Source: Ohtaekwangia sp036503775
Lineage (GTDB): Bacteria; Bacteroidota; Bacteroidia; Cytophagales; Cyclobacteriaceae
Direction: 5' to 3'
DNA length: 31,646 bases
Assembly: GCA_036503775.1 (NCBI GenBank)
Contig: DASXWH010000258.1
Coordinates: 1 to 31,646 of the forward strand
The number at the start of each line of letters is the position of its first letter. Position 1 is the stretch's first letter. This document shows, piece after piece, positions 14,966-21,848 of the stretch. The translations under genes and the position numbers were made by a program. Under the pieces are notes generated by a model. It saw only the letters and a list, made by a program, of their open reading frames with translations, did not search any database and had not been told where the DNA came from.

Positions 14966-17693
14966 CACCCTGGTGGATATTAAAGTTAATAAAAAAAGTG
15001 GTGCCTTCATCTTCTTTACTGGATACCGTTATCTCACCACCCATGGCATCAATTTGATTTTTAATCATGAACAATCCAATACCCCTGCTCTCGGGGTGTC
15101 GATGAAAAGTCTTCCGAAGTTTAAACACCTGATGCGCGTATCGCTCGAGGTTAATACCCAGTCCATTATCGCTGGCTTCCAGTATGGTAGATTCACCTTC
15201 TCTATAGGTTTTGAATTTAATCACAGGCTTACGCTTGGGAGAAGAATACTTCAGTGCATTGCTCAGTAAATTCAGCAGAATGCTTTCAAGGTATATTGCC
15301 GGGTAATGCAATGTAGGTGCGGCCGAGAAATCATGCAGTACTTCTGCTTCTGTTTCCGTTATCTGCGCACTGACCATGGCCTTCACATTATTGAATACGG
15401 TCTGGAAACTTAATTCCTGCTTTTCAATATTCCTGTTCTGCTTGATCTTTAATACCTCGTTGAGTTCGTGCAGAGTATTTAGCGTATTGGCACCAGCCTG
15501 CTTGAGTAGTTTAAGATATTCTTCGCGTTCACTTTCGGTTTCAGCTGTTTCGAAGAAGCTCAACAACGTGAGTATGTTTCCAACGGGAGAACGAAGGTTA
15601 TGAGAAACAATCTGAGTGAATTCCTCCAGTTGTTCATTCTTTCGTTTCAGATCATCGGTAACGGCCTGAAGCCTGGCATTCTGTTCCAGGATTTTTTCTT
15701 CAGATCTTTTGCGGTCAGTGATATCACGAAATTCAGTTACACGGATTTTGCGTCCATGATAGGGAATATTCTTGGCATGAATTTCCAGGAAATAGCGTGT
15801 CCCGTCTTTTCGGATGCCTTCAACATCGTAGGGCTTTTCATAACCGGATTTGATTTTATGGATCACCATGTCACGCCACTCTGGTGCAATAAGTTCAAGT
15901 CCGTTGCGGCCGATAAGTTCGCTATACTCATAGCCGGAAATATCGCACAGTCCCTGGTTGCAATCCAATATTAATCCCTGATCGTGCAGGCCGATACCTC
16001 CGAACGATGCTTCCTGAAGAATTCTGAATCGTTGTTCGCTTTCACGGAGATCATCCAATATCTTCCGTTGCTGTGTTATGTCACGTGCCGTGGCTATAAT
16101 TATTTCCTGACCAAAATACATTCCTTTTGCGAGGCGGACTTCTTTCAGAAATATTCTGCCGTTTTTGGCTTTTCCCCAGAACTCAAAATTTTGTGGTTCC
16201 CCTTCCATAGCAAGCTGCATGTGTTTGCCAACCGCTTCAAAGTCATTTTTTCCTTCTGCTGCCAGAAAACCCGGATTTCGGCCAATGAATTCTTCCCGTA
16301 CATAGCCATATAGATTACAGGCACCCTGATTTACATCAATGAATGTTCCATCGGGCTTGTGTATGTAAATAGCTTCGACAACACTGTTGAACAGATCCTG
16401 GTAACTTCGGGCACTTTGTATGATCAGCTCACTCGATTCCTTGCTGTCGGTAATATCCTGTGCAATACCAACGATCTCTGTGACCATTCCTTCTGCATCC
16501 CGCTGAAATACGGTGTCACGGCTGCTTAGCCATTTCCATTCACCAGATTTGGCAAGCATTCTGTATTCCGTGGTCTTAACTAATCCCTGAGGTTCATTTG
16601 TCCAGGGATGAAAGTTAGCGAGGTCATCCGGATGCGTGAGTCTGATCAGAAAGTCTGGCCCCATTGCTTCAATTTCCCTCGGTGTGTACCCGAGCAGCGT
16701 GTAGAAACTCTGGCTCATGTATACACTGGTATTAAGCCGGGTGTTGTAGACATAAATAATACCGGGGATTGCATTCTCCATGCTTTCACGCAGCCGGTTA
16801 CTTTGTGAAATAATTTCAGCTGTTCGTACCGTTTCAGAAATGTCGCGCATAATGCCGACCATCCGGTGCGCTTTCTTGTTTTCATCCGTCAGAAACAATC
16901 CATAGTCATGAATCTGCAAGTAATCACCATTCTTTCTTTTAAAACGGTAGGTAACATCAAATTTACTGAGGCTCTCTTTTGCGGAATCAAGACTACTTAA
17001 TATTTCGGAACGGTCTTCGGGATGAACACGATCAATCCAGTCGTTGTCGTTGCCCATTTCAGATAATGAGTATCCAAAAACATTCTGCACATTTTCACTC
17101 CAGGTGACTAATCCTGAATCGATATGAAAGTCATAGATAATCAGGCTGGAAGAATTTGCAATGAGTTGAAACCGTGTTTTCAGATCTTCTTTCTCCAGTT
17201 CTTTGGATTTAAAATCGGTGATATCCTGAACGGTTCCGGCCATTTTGATAGGCTTACCAGACCGGGAGAAAATGGTTTGCCCAATACCTTCCACCCAGCG
17301 AACCGAATTGTCCGGAAGTATTATCCGGTGCTGAATAAAGTATTTATGATTTGTGCGGAGTGTGTCGAGGATGTTCTGGTAAACCCGGTCCCAGTCGCTG
17401 GGGTGCGTTAATTTTTTATAGGCCTCGAATGTTCCATCGAATGTTTTTCGGGTAACACCAAAAATAAATAGAACTTCATCAGACCATTCTACCTGATTGG
17501 TTTTAAGATCAAGCTCCCAGGTACCCATGCGTGCAGATTGCAAGGCAAGGGTAAGCCTGGCCTGACTTTCGAGAAGTTGCTGAGAAGGAGTTTTAGATTT
17601 TCGCTTACGGGCAGGTGAAGATTTCCCGGAGGCTTTCTTCATCGCTCTGGCTTTCTTCTTGGTCGGAGTTACCTTCTTTCTGCGGGGTGGCAT
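14955..17693 (-). CDS. Multi-PAS sensor histidine kinase with lysine/arginine-rich N-terminal tail
   Basis: This 912-aa cytosolic kinase has no membrane helix. Residues 1-35 contain 16 Lys/Arg and no acidic residue. Five PAS/PAC units follow at about 45-160, 173-287, 301-415, 429-540 and 553-660, each ending in a PAC-like xxDIT/S motif (VQDIT, MRDIS, AQDIT, ARDIT, FRDIT). A coiled-coil (660-690) leads to the H-box VSHNLRSPVGN with His698 as the phospho-acceptor, and an HATPase_c domain with SNALKYSS (Asn812), DNGLG (842-846) and GIGLF (871-875). Five PAS units suggest detection of a soluble ligand, redox state or light, but no haem- or flavin-binding residues could be singled out. It is the first gene of a two-gene unit with the response regulator. 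Confidence 0.92.
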   Translation of the reverse strand: MPPRRKKVTPTKKKARAMKKASGKSSPARKRKSKTPSQQLLESQARLTLALQSARMGTWELDLKTNQVEWSDEVLFIFGVTRKTFDGTFEAYKKLTHPSDWDRVYQNILDTLRTNHKYFIQHRIILPDNSVRWVEGIGQTIFSRSGKPIKMAGTVQDITDFKSKELEKEDLKTRFQLIANSSSLIIYDFHIDSGLVTWSENVQNVFGYSLSEMGNDNDWIDRVHPEDRSEILSSLDSAKESLSKFDVTYRFKRKNGDYLQIHDYGLFLTDENKKAHRMVGIMRDISETVRTAEIISQSNRLRESMENAIPGIIYVYNTRLNTSVYMSQSFYTLLGYTPREIEAMGPDFLIRLTHPDDLANFHPWTNEPQGLVKTTEYRMLAKSGEWKWLSSRDTVFQRDAEGMVTEIVGIAQDITDSKESSELIIQSARSYQDLFNSVVEAIYIHKPDGTFIDVNQGACNLYGYVREEFIGRNPGFLAAEGKNDFEAVGKHMQLAMEGEPQNFEFWGKAKNGRIFLKEVRLAKGMYFGQEIIIATARDITQQRKILDDLRESEQRFRILQEASFGGIGLHDQGLILDCNQGLCDISGYEYSELIGRNGLELIAPEWRDMVIHKIKSGYEKPYDVEGIRKDGTRYFLEIHAKNIPYHGRKIRVTEFRDITDRKRSEEKILEQNARLQAVTDDLKRKNEQLEEFTQIVSHNLRSPVGNILTLLSFFETAETESEREEYLKLLKQAGANTLNTLHELNEVLKIKQNRNIEKQELSFQTVFNNVKAMVSAQITETEAEVLHDFSAAPTLHYPAIYLESILLNLLSNALKYSSPKRKPVIKFKTYREGESTILEASDNGLGINLERYAHQVFKLRKTFHRHPESRGIGLFMIKNQIDAMGGEITVSSKEDEGTTFFINFNIHQGDEN

Positions 17694-17814
17694 ACCTAAC
17701 GGCCTCAGTGTAAGATACAGAATTTTATATTCCGCGAAAGTGGGTTTAAACCTAAAACCACCGTTGTTGTTTTAATTTTCAAGGTCTATATTCACTTAAC
17801 CTAAAAATAATGTC

Positions 17815-18189
17815 ATGCTAAAAGAATTCAAGAATTTCGTAATGCGGGGTAATGTAATTGACCTTGCTGTAGGTGTGATTATTGGCGGTGCCTTTGGGGC
17901 GATTGTCAATTCCCTGGTAGCCGATATTATCACCCCGATATTGCTGCAGCCCGCGCTTAAAGCTGCAGGGGCAGAAGATATTGCTGCGTGGAAGCCCGGA
18001 GGATTACTCGTTGGTAAATTTATAGCGGCACTTATTTCATTCCTTGTTATTGCTTTTGTTCTCTTCCTGATCATTAAAGGTGTAAATGCGGCTATTAAAA
18101 AGGAAGAAGCAAAGCCGGCTGCACCGGCTGAACCCCCGGCAGACATTAAACTATTAACGGAGATCAGGGATTTATTGAAGAAAGGCTGA
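17815..18189 (+). CDS. mscL: Large-conductance mechanosensitive channel
   Basis: The 124-aa protein matches MscL in length and order. It opens with the amphipathic N-terminal helix MLKEFKNFVMRGNVIDLAVG, then a first membrane helix VGVIIGGAFGAIVNSLVADIITP (about 20-42) with the Gly/Ala-rich pore constriction, a periplasmic loop (about 45-62) and a second helix FIAALISFLVIAFVLFLIIKGV (63-84). The C-terminal cytoplasmic helix ends in LLTEIRDLLKKG, the bundle-forming segment of MscL pentamers, after a Pro/Ala linker. It releases solutes during hypo-osmotic shock. The gene is divergent from the histidine kinase and ends two bases from the convergent disrupted NTF2-like gene. Confidence 0.97.
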   Translation: MLKEFKNFVMRGNVIDLAVGVIIGGAFGAIVNSLVADIITPILLQPALKAAGAEDIAAWKPGGLLVGKFIAALISFLVIAFVLFLIIKGVNAAIKKEEAKPAAPAEPPADIKLLTEIRDLLKKG

Positions 18190-18191
18190 CG

Positions 18192-18616
18192 CTACTTTGT
18201 GTTTGTAGGAAACCCCTGACCGGCACCACCAAAGAATACCTCGATCGATTTTATTTTTCCGTTTGTAAAATTGAAGTATTCAATGTTACGGATAATATGA
18301 TTGTCTGTGGTAATGACGTGAACGATAGCGAAGGCTTCGTTTTCATTGCCCATGATCCGGATGAAATCGAATCGTTGAATATATTGTGCCTGAACCCAGC
18401 ATTTCTCTTTGAATTTTTCCGTGGAGATGTGATCATCCGGAGTCGCGCTGGTGAACGTAAAGCCATCAGCAAGCTGTGCGGAAACCTGGTTCAAGTCTTT
18501 TCTGACCCATCCGTCAAAGTAATCTTTAATGATCTTTTCATACGGTTTTTCCTGGGCATTAGCGGTGAGTATTCACTGGTAAAGAAAGTGACGATAAGTA
18601 AGATGAGGTACTTCAT
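18192..18616 (-). pseudogene. Frameshifted secreted NTF2/SnoaL-like protein gene
   Basis: Two frames together encode one plausible protein. From ATG 18616 one frame reads MKYLILLIVTFFTS, a good signal-peptide core. It then runs out of the family pattern and stops. The next frame, open from about 18572, continues with ILTANAQEKPYEKIIKDYF, i.e. a signal cleavage site (ANAQ) and a mature domain of about 130 aa ending GQGFPTNTK. That domain has the helix-strand pattern of the NTF2-like/SnoaL fold. In the second frame a TGA (just upstream of 18572) precludes an ATG start, and the nearest alternative is TTG 18494, which would delete the first helix and signal. One inserted base (or two deleted) near 18573-18576 explains it. 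A sequencing error would restore a normal gene. Confidence 0.7.
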
Positions 18617-18716
18617 AATTTTTTTAACGAATATACCGCTGAGCATTTACGAATGATTGTATCAGCGCGACAAGAATAGGTGGTAACTGCGACAAAAATC
18701 AGTAGGTGTATATATC

Positions 18717-18751
18717 AAAAGAGAGAGCCGGAATAACCGGCTCTCTCTTTT
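18717..18751 (-). terminator. Strong terminator with a perfect 15-bp stem downstream of the transketolase gene
   Basis: AAAAGAGAGAGCCGG (18717-18731) is the exact reverse complement of 18737-18751, with a 5-nt loop. The minus-strand reading ends in TTTT, so it terminates the transketolase gene; the symmetric A/T ends would let it work from the other side as well. Confidence 0.9.
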
Positions 18752-18770
18752 ATGCTAAAATCATTTTGTT

Positions 18771-19616
18771 TTAGTAATCTCCGATAGTTTCGGGTAATTG
18801 GGAAAGTGCTTTTGCCAGCTCATCATCATTGGGAGCTACGCCATGCCATTTATGAGAACCTACCATGTAATCAACTCCGAATCCCATTTCAGTTTTCATG
18901 AGGTTCATTACAGGCTTGCCTTGTTTGGCAAGTTTTTGAGCATTCTCAATGCCGGCAACAACGTCTTCCATTTTGTTGCCATTGAATTCCTGAACAATCC
19001 ATCCAAAGGATTCCCACTTGGCACGGAGGTTCAGAAGAGAAAGAATCTTGTCCACCGGACCATCAATCTGCTGGCCGTTATAATCGATCGTGGCGATCAG
19101 GTTATCAACCTTGTTATGCCCTGCATACATAGCTGCTTCCCATACCTGGCCTTCCTGTATTTCACCATCACCCATAAGTGTATAGACAAAACGGTCATCA
19201 CCGTTTAATTTTTTCGCCTGTGCTGCACCAATAGAAACAGATAGACCCTGACCCAAAGAGCCAGAAGCAATACGGATCCCCGGAAGATGCTCATGTGTGG
19301 CAGGGTGTCCTTGTAAACGTGAATTGAGGAAACGGAAAGTTGAAAGTTCTTTGGGGTCAAAATATCCGGCACGTGCAAGGGTAGCGTAGAATACCGGTGA
19401 GATATGCCCGTTGGAAAGGAAGAAAATGTCTTCGCCTTTTGCGTCCATATTAAATTTCGGATCATGCTTCATGAACTTGAAGTACAAGGCCACAAAGAAG
19501 TCTGTACATCCGAGAGAACCACCGGGGTGGCCTGACTGGCATGCATGTACCATACGTACGATGTCTCTGCGGATTTGTGAAGCGGTTTTTTTGAGGGATT
19601 CGAGGTCGTTAGCCAT
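18771..19616 (-). CDS. Transketolase, N-terminal (TPP-binding) subunit
   Basis: The 281-aa protein equals the first domain of transketolase, not the full enzyme of about 660 aa. It contains SGHPGGSLG (His30), SNGH (His71) and the thiamine diphosphate motif GDG (149-151) through DYN (Asn180), all expected in the pyrophosphate-binding domain. The pyrimidine-binding and C-terminal domains are absent, so a second polypeptide is needed for activity in the pentose phosphate pathway. In split transketolases that gene usually follows directly, but here the next downstream gene is the NTF2-like remnant behind a strong terminator. The ATG at 19616 is standard for the family. Confidence 0.95.
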   Translation of the reverse strand: MANDLESLKKTASQIRRDIVRMVHACQSGHPGGSLGCTDFFVALYFKFMKHDPKFNMDAKGEDIFFLSNGHISPVFYATLARAGYFDPKELSTFRFLNSRLQGHPATHEHLPGIRIASGSLGQGLSVSIGAAQAKKLNGDDRFVYTLMGDGEIQEGQVWEAAMYAGHNKVDNLIATIDYNGQQIDGPVDKILSLLNLRAKWESFGWIVQEFNGNKMEDVVAGIENAQKLAKQGKPVMNLMKTEMGFGVDYMVGSHKWHGVAPNDDELAKALSQLPETIGDY

Positions 19617-19724
19617 GAGAGAAGATAGGTATATGTTTGCCGCGAAGATGCTTCAAATTTTCATTCCTGACAAGATAAAACAGCAATTACAACCAATGGC
19701 CATGCAACTGCCTATGCAACAAAA

Positions 19725-20225
19725 TCAACCGACAAATTCAATGCGGTGAAGAACCTTTTTTGTGCTTCTGGAAAGAAGAATAGTATGCTTAAAGGGGGCT
19801 TTCAGGCATTCATATGCTGTATACTCTTCAGGATTGACAGACCAGAAAGCAGAGCCTGAAATCTCGGTTTCCGATAGTGTATTGCGGACTGTTTCGAGAT
19901 AGCGGATCGGCAGCGGATGGCAGGTGGTATCAGACTGAACAGCGGACATGGGAAAAGGCAAACTGCCGATAGTACGGATCAGGAAATGATGATCAGCTTC
20001 ATATTCAAAGTAACTGGCATATTGGCCTGACCGATACTTTACCTTAATGCCGTTGACACGATTCAGCTTCAGCATGGTAAGTGTCTCTGAAGAAATGGTA
20101 TCATCGAGGGATGTACTGAAAATGACAGGTTCATTGAACGCTGATTCATACGTTGAATCCACTGGCTTTTTACAGGCAAAAGCTGATATAATTAACAGTA
20201 CTGGAAAAATGGCTTGTATGCGCAT
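19725..20225 (-). CDS. Putative lipoprotein of unknown function
   Basis: With ATG 20225 the product has 166 aa, starting with a short positively charged segment and a hydrophobic core that ends at Cys18 (SAFAC). The lipobox is loose but acceptable for Bacteroidota. The longer reading from 20279 would overlap the TerB gene and is rejected. The mature protein is strand-rich with three Cys, two of them (in DTTCHPLP and YECLKAP) possibly forming a disulfide. I recognise no family. It starts one base after the TerB-like gene ends, so the two are very likely co-translated. Confidence 0.72.
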   Translation of the reverse strand: MRIQAIFPVLLIISAFACKKPVDSTYESAFNEPVIFSTSLDDTISSETLTMLKLNRVNGIKVKYRSGQYASYFEYEADHHFLIRTIGSLPFPMSAVQSDTTCHPLPIRYLETVRNTLSETEISGSAFWSVNPEEYTAYECLKAPFKHTILLSRSTKKVLHRIEFVG

Positions 20226-20226
20226 G

Positions 20227-20592
20227 CTAAGCAGAAAGGTCAATAAGTTGTTTGAATGCCCGTAGCATTCGTTCTTCATCCTGGTCTATTTTTCCATCAG
20301 CTTTAACAATTTCAGAGAGATCATTGATCACTTTAACGAGTCTTTCATTGTCATGTTCATTGAAATGTTTGAATGAAGCTTCAAGCACTTCTCTGAGTTT
20401 TGTTTTGTCAAAGTCATTGTATTCCCGTATGGCCGTGTACAGCTTTTGCTCCATATTTTTTTCCTCTGGAAAGAGGCTGCTCATCTTCGTTTTGATGGCA
20501 CTCAGTTCAGCCGGATCATAGCTGTTATCCGCATGTGACATGTGGATGTAGATAAAGAGAATAAAGTCTTCAAATGTATTATGAATCACCAT
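20227..20592 (-). CDS. TerB-like protein
   Basis: The 121-aa protein is all-helical with the TerB/tellurite-resistance-like motif in its C-terminal half: IVKADGKIDQDEERMLRAFKQLI, where Asp-Gly-x-Ile-x-x-x-Glu is the family signature. The N-terminal part has the matching hydrophobic-then-acidic pattern (FIYIHMSHADNSYDPAE), which supports the ATG at 20592 over an internal Met 17 codons later. TerB-type domains bind metals through acidic clusters and occur in many stress-linked proteins. The tellurite link is only by homology; no other ter gene lies nearby. Paired with a lipoprotein gene one base downstream. Confidence 0.8.
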   Translation of the reverse strand: MVIHNTFEDFILFIYIHMSHADNSYDPAELSAIKTKMSSLFPEEKNMEQKLYTAIREYNDFDKTKLREVLEASFKHFNEHDNERLVKVINDLSEIVKADGKIDQDEERMLRAFKQLIDLSA

Positions 20593-20658
20593 ACCTGAAA
20601 ATTAATACACCAAGATATGGTATTCTTCAATATGTTCGGATACCCGCCTGATCAGATA

Positions 20659-21021
20659 TTAAGGGCATTCGAGGGTAGAGCTTAACGTAACCACGTGCGT
20701 AGGCACTTCATCCGTACCGATAACACAAAGACAAATGGGATGTAATAAGTCTGCATCCGATTCCGGCATGTATTTCCGAAGGGTTATGAAGACATGCTCA
20801 TCCTCAATGGCATTGGGTACAAGGATTACATTACTGTATTCATTCTCATTGAAAGTCATTTTTTTTGCTCCCTTGATATGGGAGGTGAGCGAAATGGCTG
20901 TAATCCCGCTGCAGCAATTGTAGTTCACAACGGTTCCTTCATAGCATTTGATGTTCTCATCACAATCGCATCCGGAAATCACCATGATAACCAGTAGAAT
21001 AAGAGTAGGGAGGTGTCTCAT
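20659..21021 (-). CDS. Cysteine-rich lipoprotein of unknown function
   Basis: ATG 21021 gives 120 aa beginning with a lipoprotein signal (MRHLPTLILLVIMVISGC), with Cys18 as the lipidation site. The mature chain has eight or more Cys, including CDCDEN, a Cys-Cys pair, CLC and a Cys just before the C-terminal Pro. The pattern suggests disulfides in the periplasm or metal binding. The ORF could also start at ATG 21042 (seven residues longer), but that would place a charged Arg segment before a signal that is already complete. A 9-bp inverted repeat lies directly upstream (21025-21056). Confidence 0.7.
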   Translation of the reverse strand: MRHLPTLILLVIMVISGCDCDENIKCYEGTVVNYNCCSGITAISLTSHIKGAKKMTFNENEYSNVILVPNAIEDEHVFITLRKYMPESDADLLHPICLCVIGTDEVPTHVVTLSSTLECP

Positions 21022-21024
21022 AAT

Positions 21025-21056
21025 AACCCTTTGACACAGCATCGTGCCAAAGGGTT
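21025..21056 (-). promoter_or_regulatory. Inverted repeat four bases upstream of the Cys-rich lipoprotein start
   Basis: AACCCTTTG (21025-21033) and CAAAGGGTT (21048-21056) are exact reverse complements with a 14-nt spacer. In the mRNA this would form a hairpin ending about 3 nt before ATG 21021, where it could occlude ribosome access; as DNA it could be an operator. It has no T-tract. Confidence 0.45.
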
Positions 21057-21060
21057 GGAA

Positions 21061-21089
21061 AAGAAAAAGGCTTCACGTTAGCAAAGCCT
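21061..21089 (-). terminator. Terminator downstream of the 21114 lipoprotein gene
   Basis: Read on the minus strand, AGGCTT (from 21089) pairs with AAGCCT around a 10-nt loop and is followed by TTTTTCTTTT. It sits just after the stop of the lipoprotein at 21114. Confidence 0.8.
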
Positions 21090-21113
21090 CTTGAAATGTG
21101 ATCCATCAGGATA

Positions 21114-21704
21114 TTAAAGCGGACGCTTGTCTATAATCTTGCCGGAATAGTAGAATTCTCCGGTAACATCCTTTTCTTCCCATCCTGATTCCTCCGTGTA
21201 ATCATAATAATATGTAAGTTCTCCCTTGAATTTCACGGTCATCTTATCACCATCGTCAAATCCGCCACTTACTGTTACCAGATCCATATTGTAAGTGGAA
21301 TTATAGTATTCGTTTTCATTTTTCAGTTCGATGTAGCTCCAGTTCTCATCGGCCTCAGCTTCACTCCAGTTAGAAAGAGGGTAATCTCCGGCAGCGAAAT
21401 CATCTCCTGCAGGAACACCAAGTTCAATGGCTAAATAATAAGTTGCTCCGTTATAATGCCCCAGACCCCATCCATTTTCAGCTCCTTCTTTCAATTCCCC
21501 ATCCGAAATAAAGTAGTCACGGTAAATGTGTCCGTTATATTCGTCTTCACTTGCGAGGTAGAGGTTTGCGCCCTTTAAGTCGATCACATCACCTTCAGAG
21601 CTTTTGAATAGAAGACTTGGACTTTTTTCGTCATCACCACAACCGTTAAGAAAAAATGTCGATGCAGCCAGTATACTGATGCACAATAATGATTTTAACT
21701 TCAT
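21114..21704 (-). CDS. Acidic lipoprotein of unknown function
   Basis: The 196-aa product has a classical lipoprotein signal ending LNGC, with Cys22 as the first mature residue. The mature part is very acidic and rich in Tyr, Asn and Gly. It is predicted to be largely beta, with a Glu/Asp-rich segment (SEAEADENWSYIELKNENE) near the centre and a repeated YYYDYTEESGWEEKD segment near the end. It resembles the many short beta-sandwich lipoproteins of Bacteroidota surfaces, but I cannot name a family. It ends 24 bp from the terminator at 21061. Confidence 0.8.
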   Translation of the reverse strand: MKLKSLLCISILAASTFFLNGCGDDEKSPSLLFKSSEGDVIDLKGANLYLASEDEYNGHIYRDYFISDGELKEGAENGWGLGHYNGATYYLAIELGVPAGDDFAAGDYPLSNWSEAEADENWSYIELKNENEYYNSTYNMDLVTVSGGFDDGDKMTVKFKGELTYYYDYTEESGWEEKDVTGEFYYSGKIIDKRPL

Positions 21705-21800
21705 AGTTTTTTTTACTCAAAATACCGAACTGCGGGAAATTTACAATCCTTCGAACCTGGAGCACGTTGATCACTTCGTTAAACTGCATTTTATGGCAAT

Positions 21801-21830
21801 AAAAAAGCCCCATCGTTTGATGAGGCTTTT
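21801..21830 (-). terminator. Terminator of the groES-groEL operon
   Basis: On the minus strand AAAAGCCTCATC pairs with GATGGGGCTTTT (one T-G pair), loop AAAC, followed by further T. It lies 19 bp after the groEL stop. Confidence 0.88.
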
Positions 21831-21848
21831 CCTTAATTGATATATGAG

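Noticed and set aside
18560..18590. Programmed ribosomal frameshift in the NTF2-like gene
   Set aside because: The sequence at the junction has no slippery heptamer and no nearby downstream stem, so a simple indel is the better reading.
18297..18656. Plus-strand ORF of about 119 codons opposite the NTF2-like gene
   Set aside because: It lies antisense to the mature NTF2-like domain, which has a recognisable fold pattern; the plus-strand product has none.
19681..19735. Repeated CCATGCAACTG / CCTATGCAAC words before the transketolase gene
   Set aside because: Only two imperfect copies, one of which runs into the adjacent coding sequence; not enough to call a repeat.
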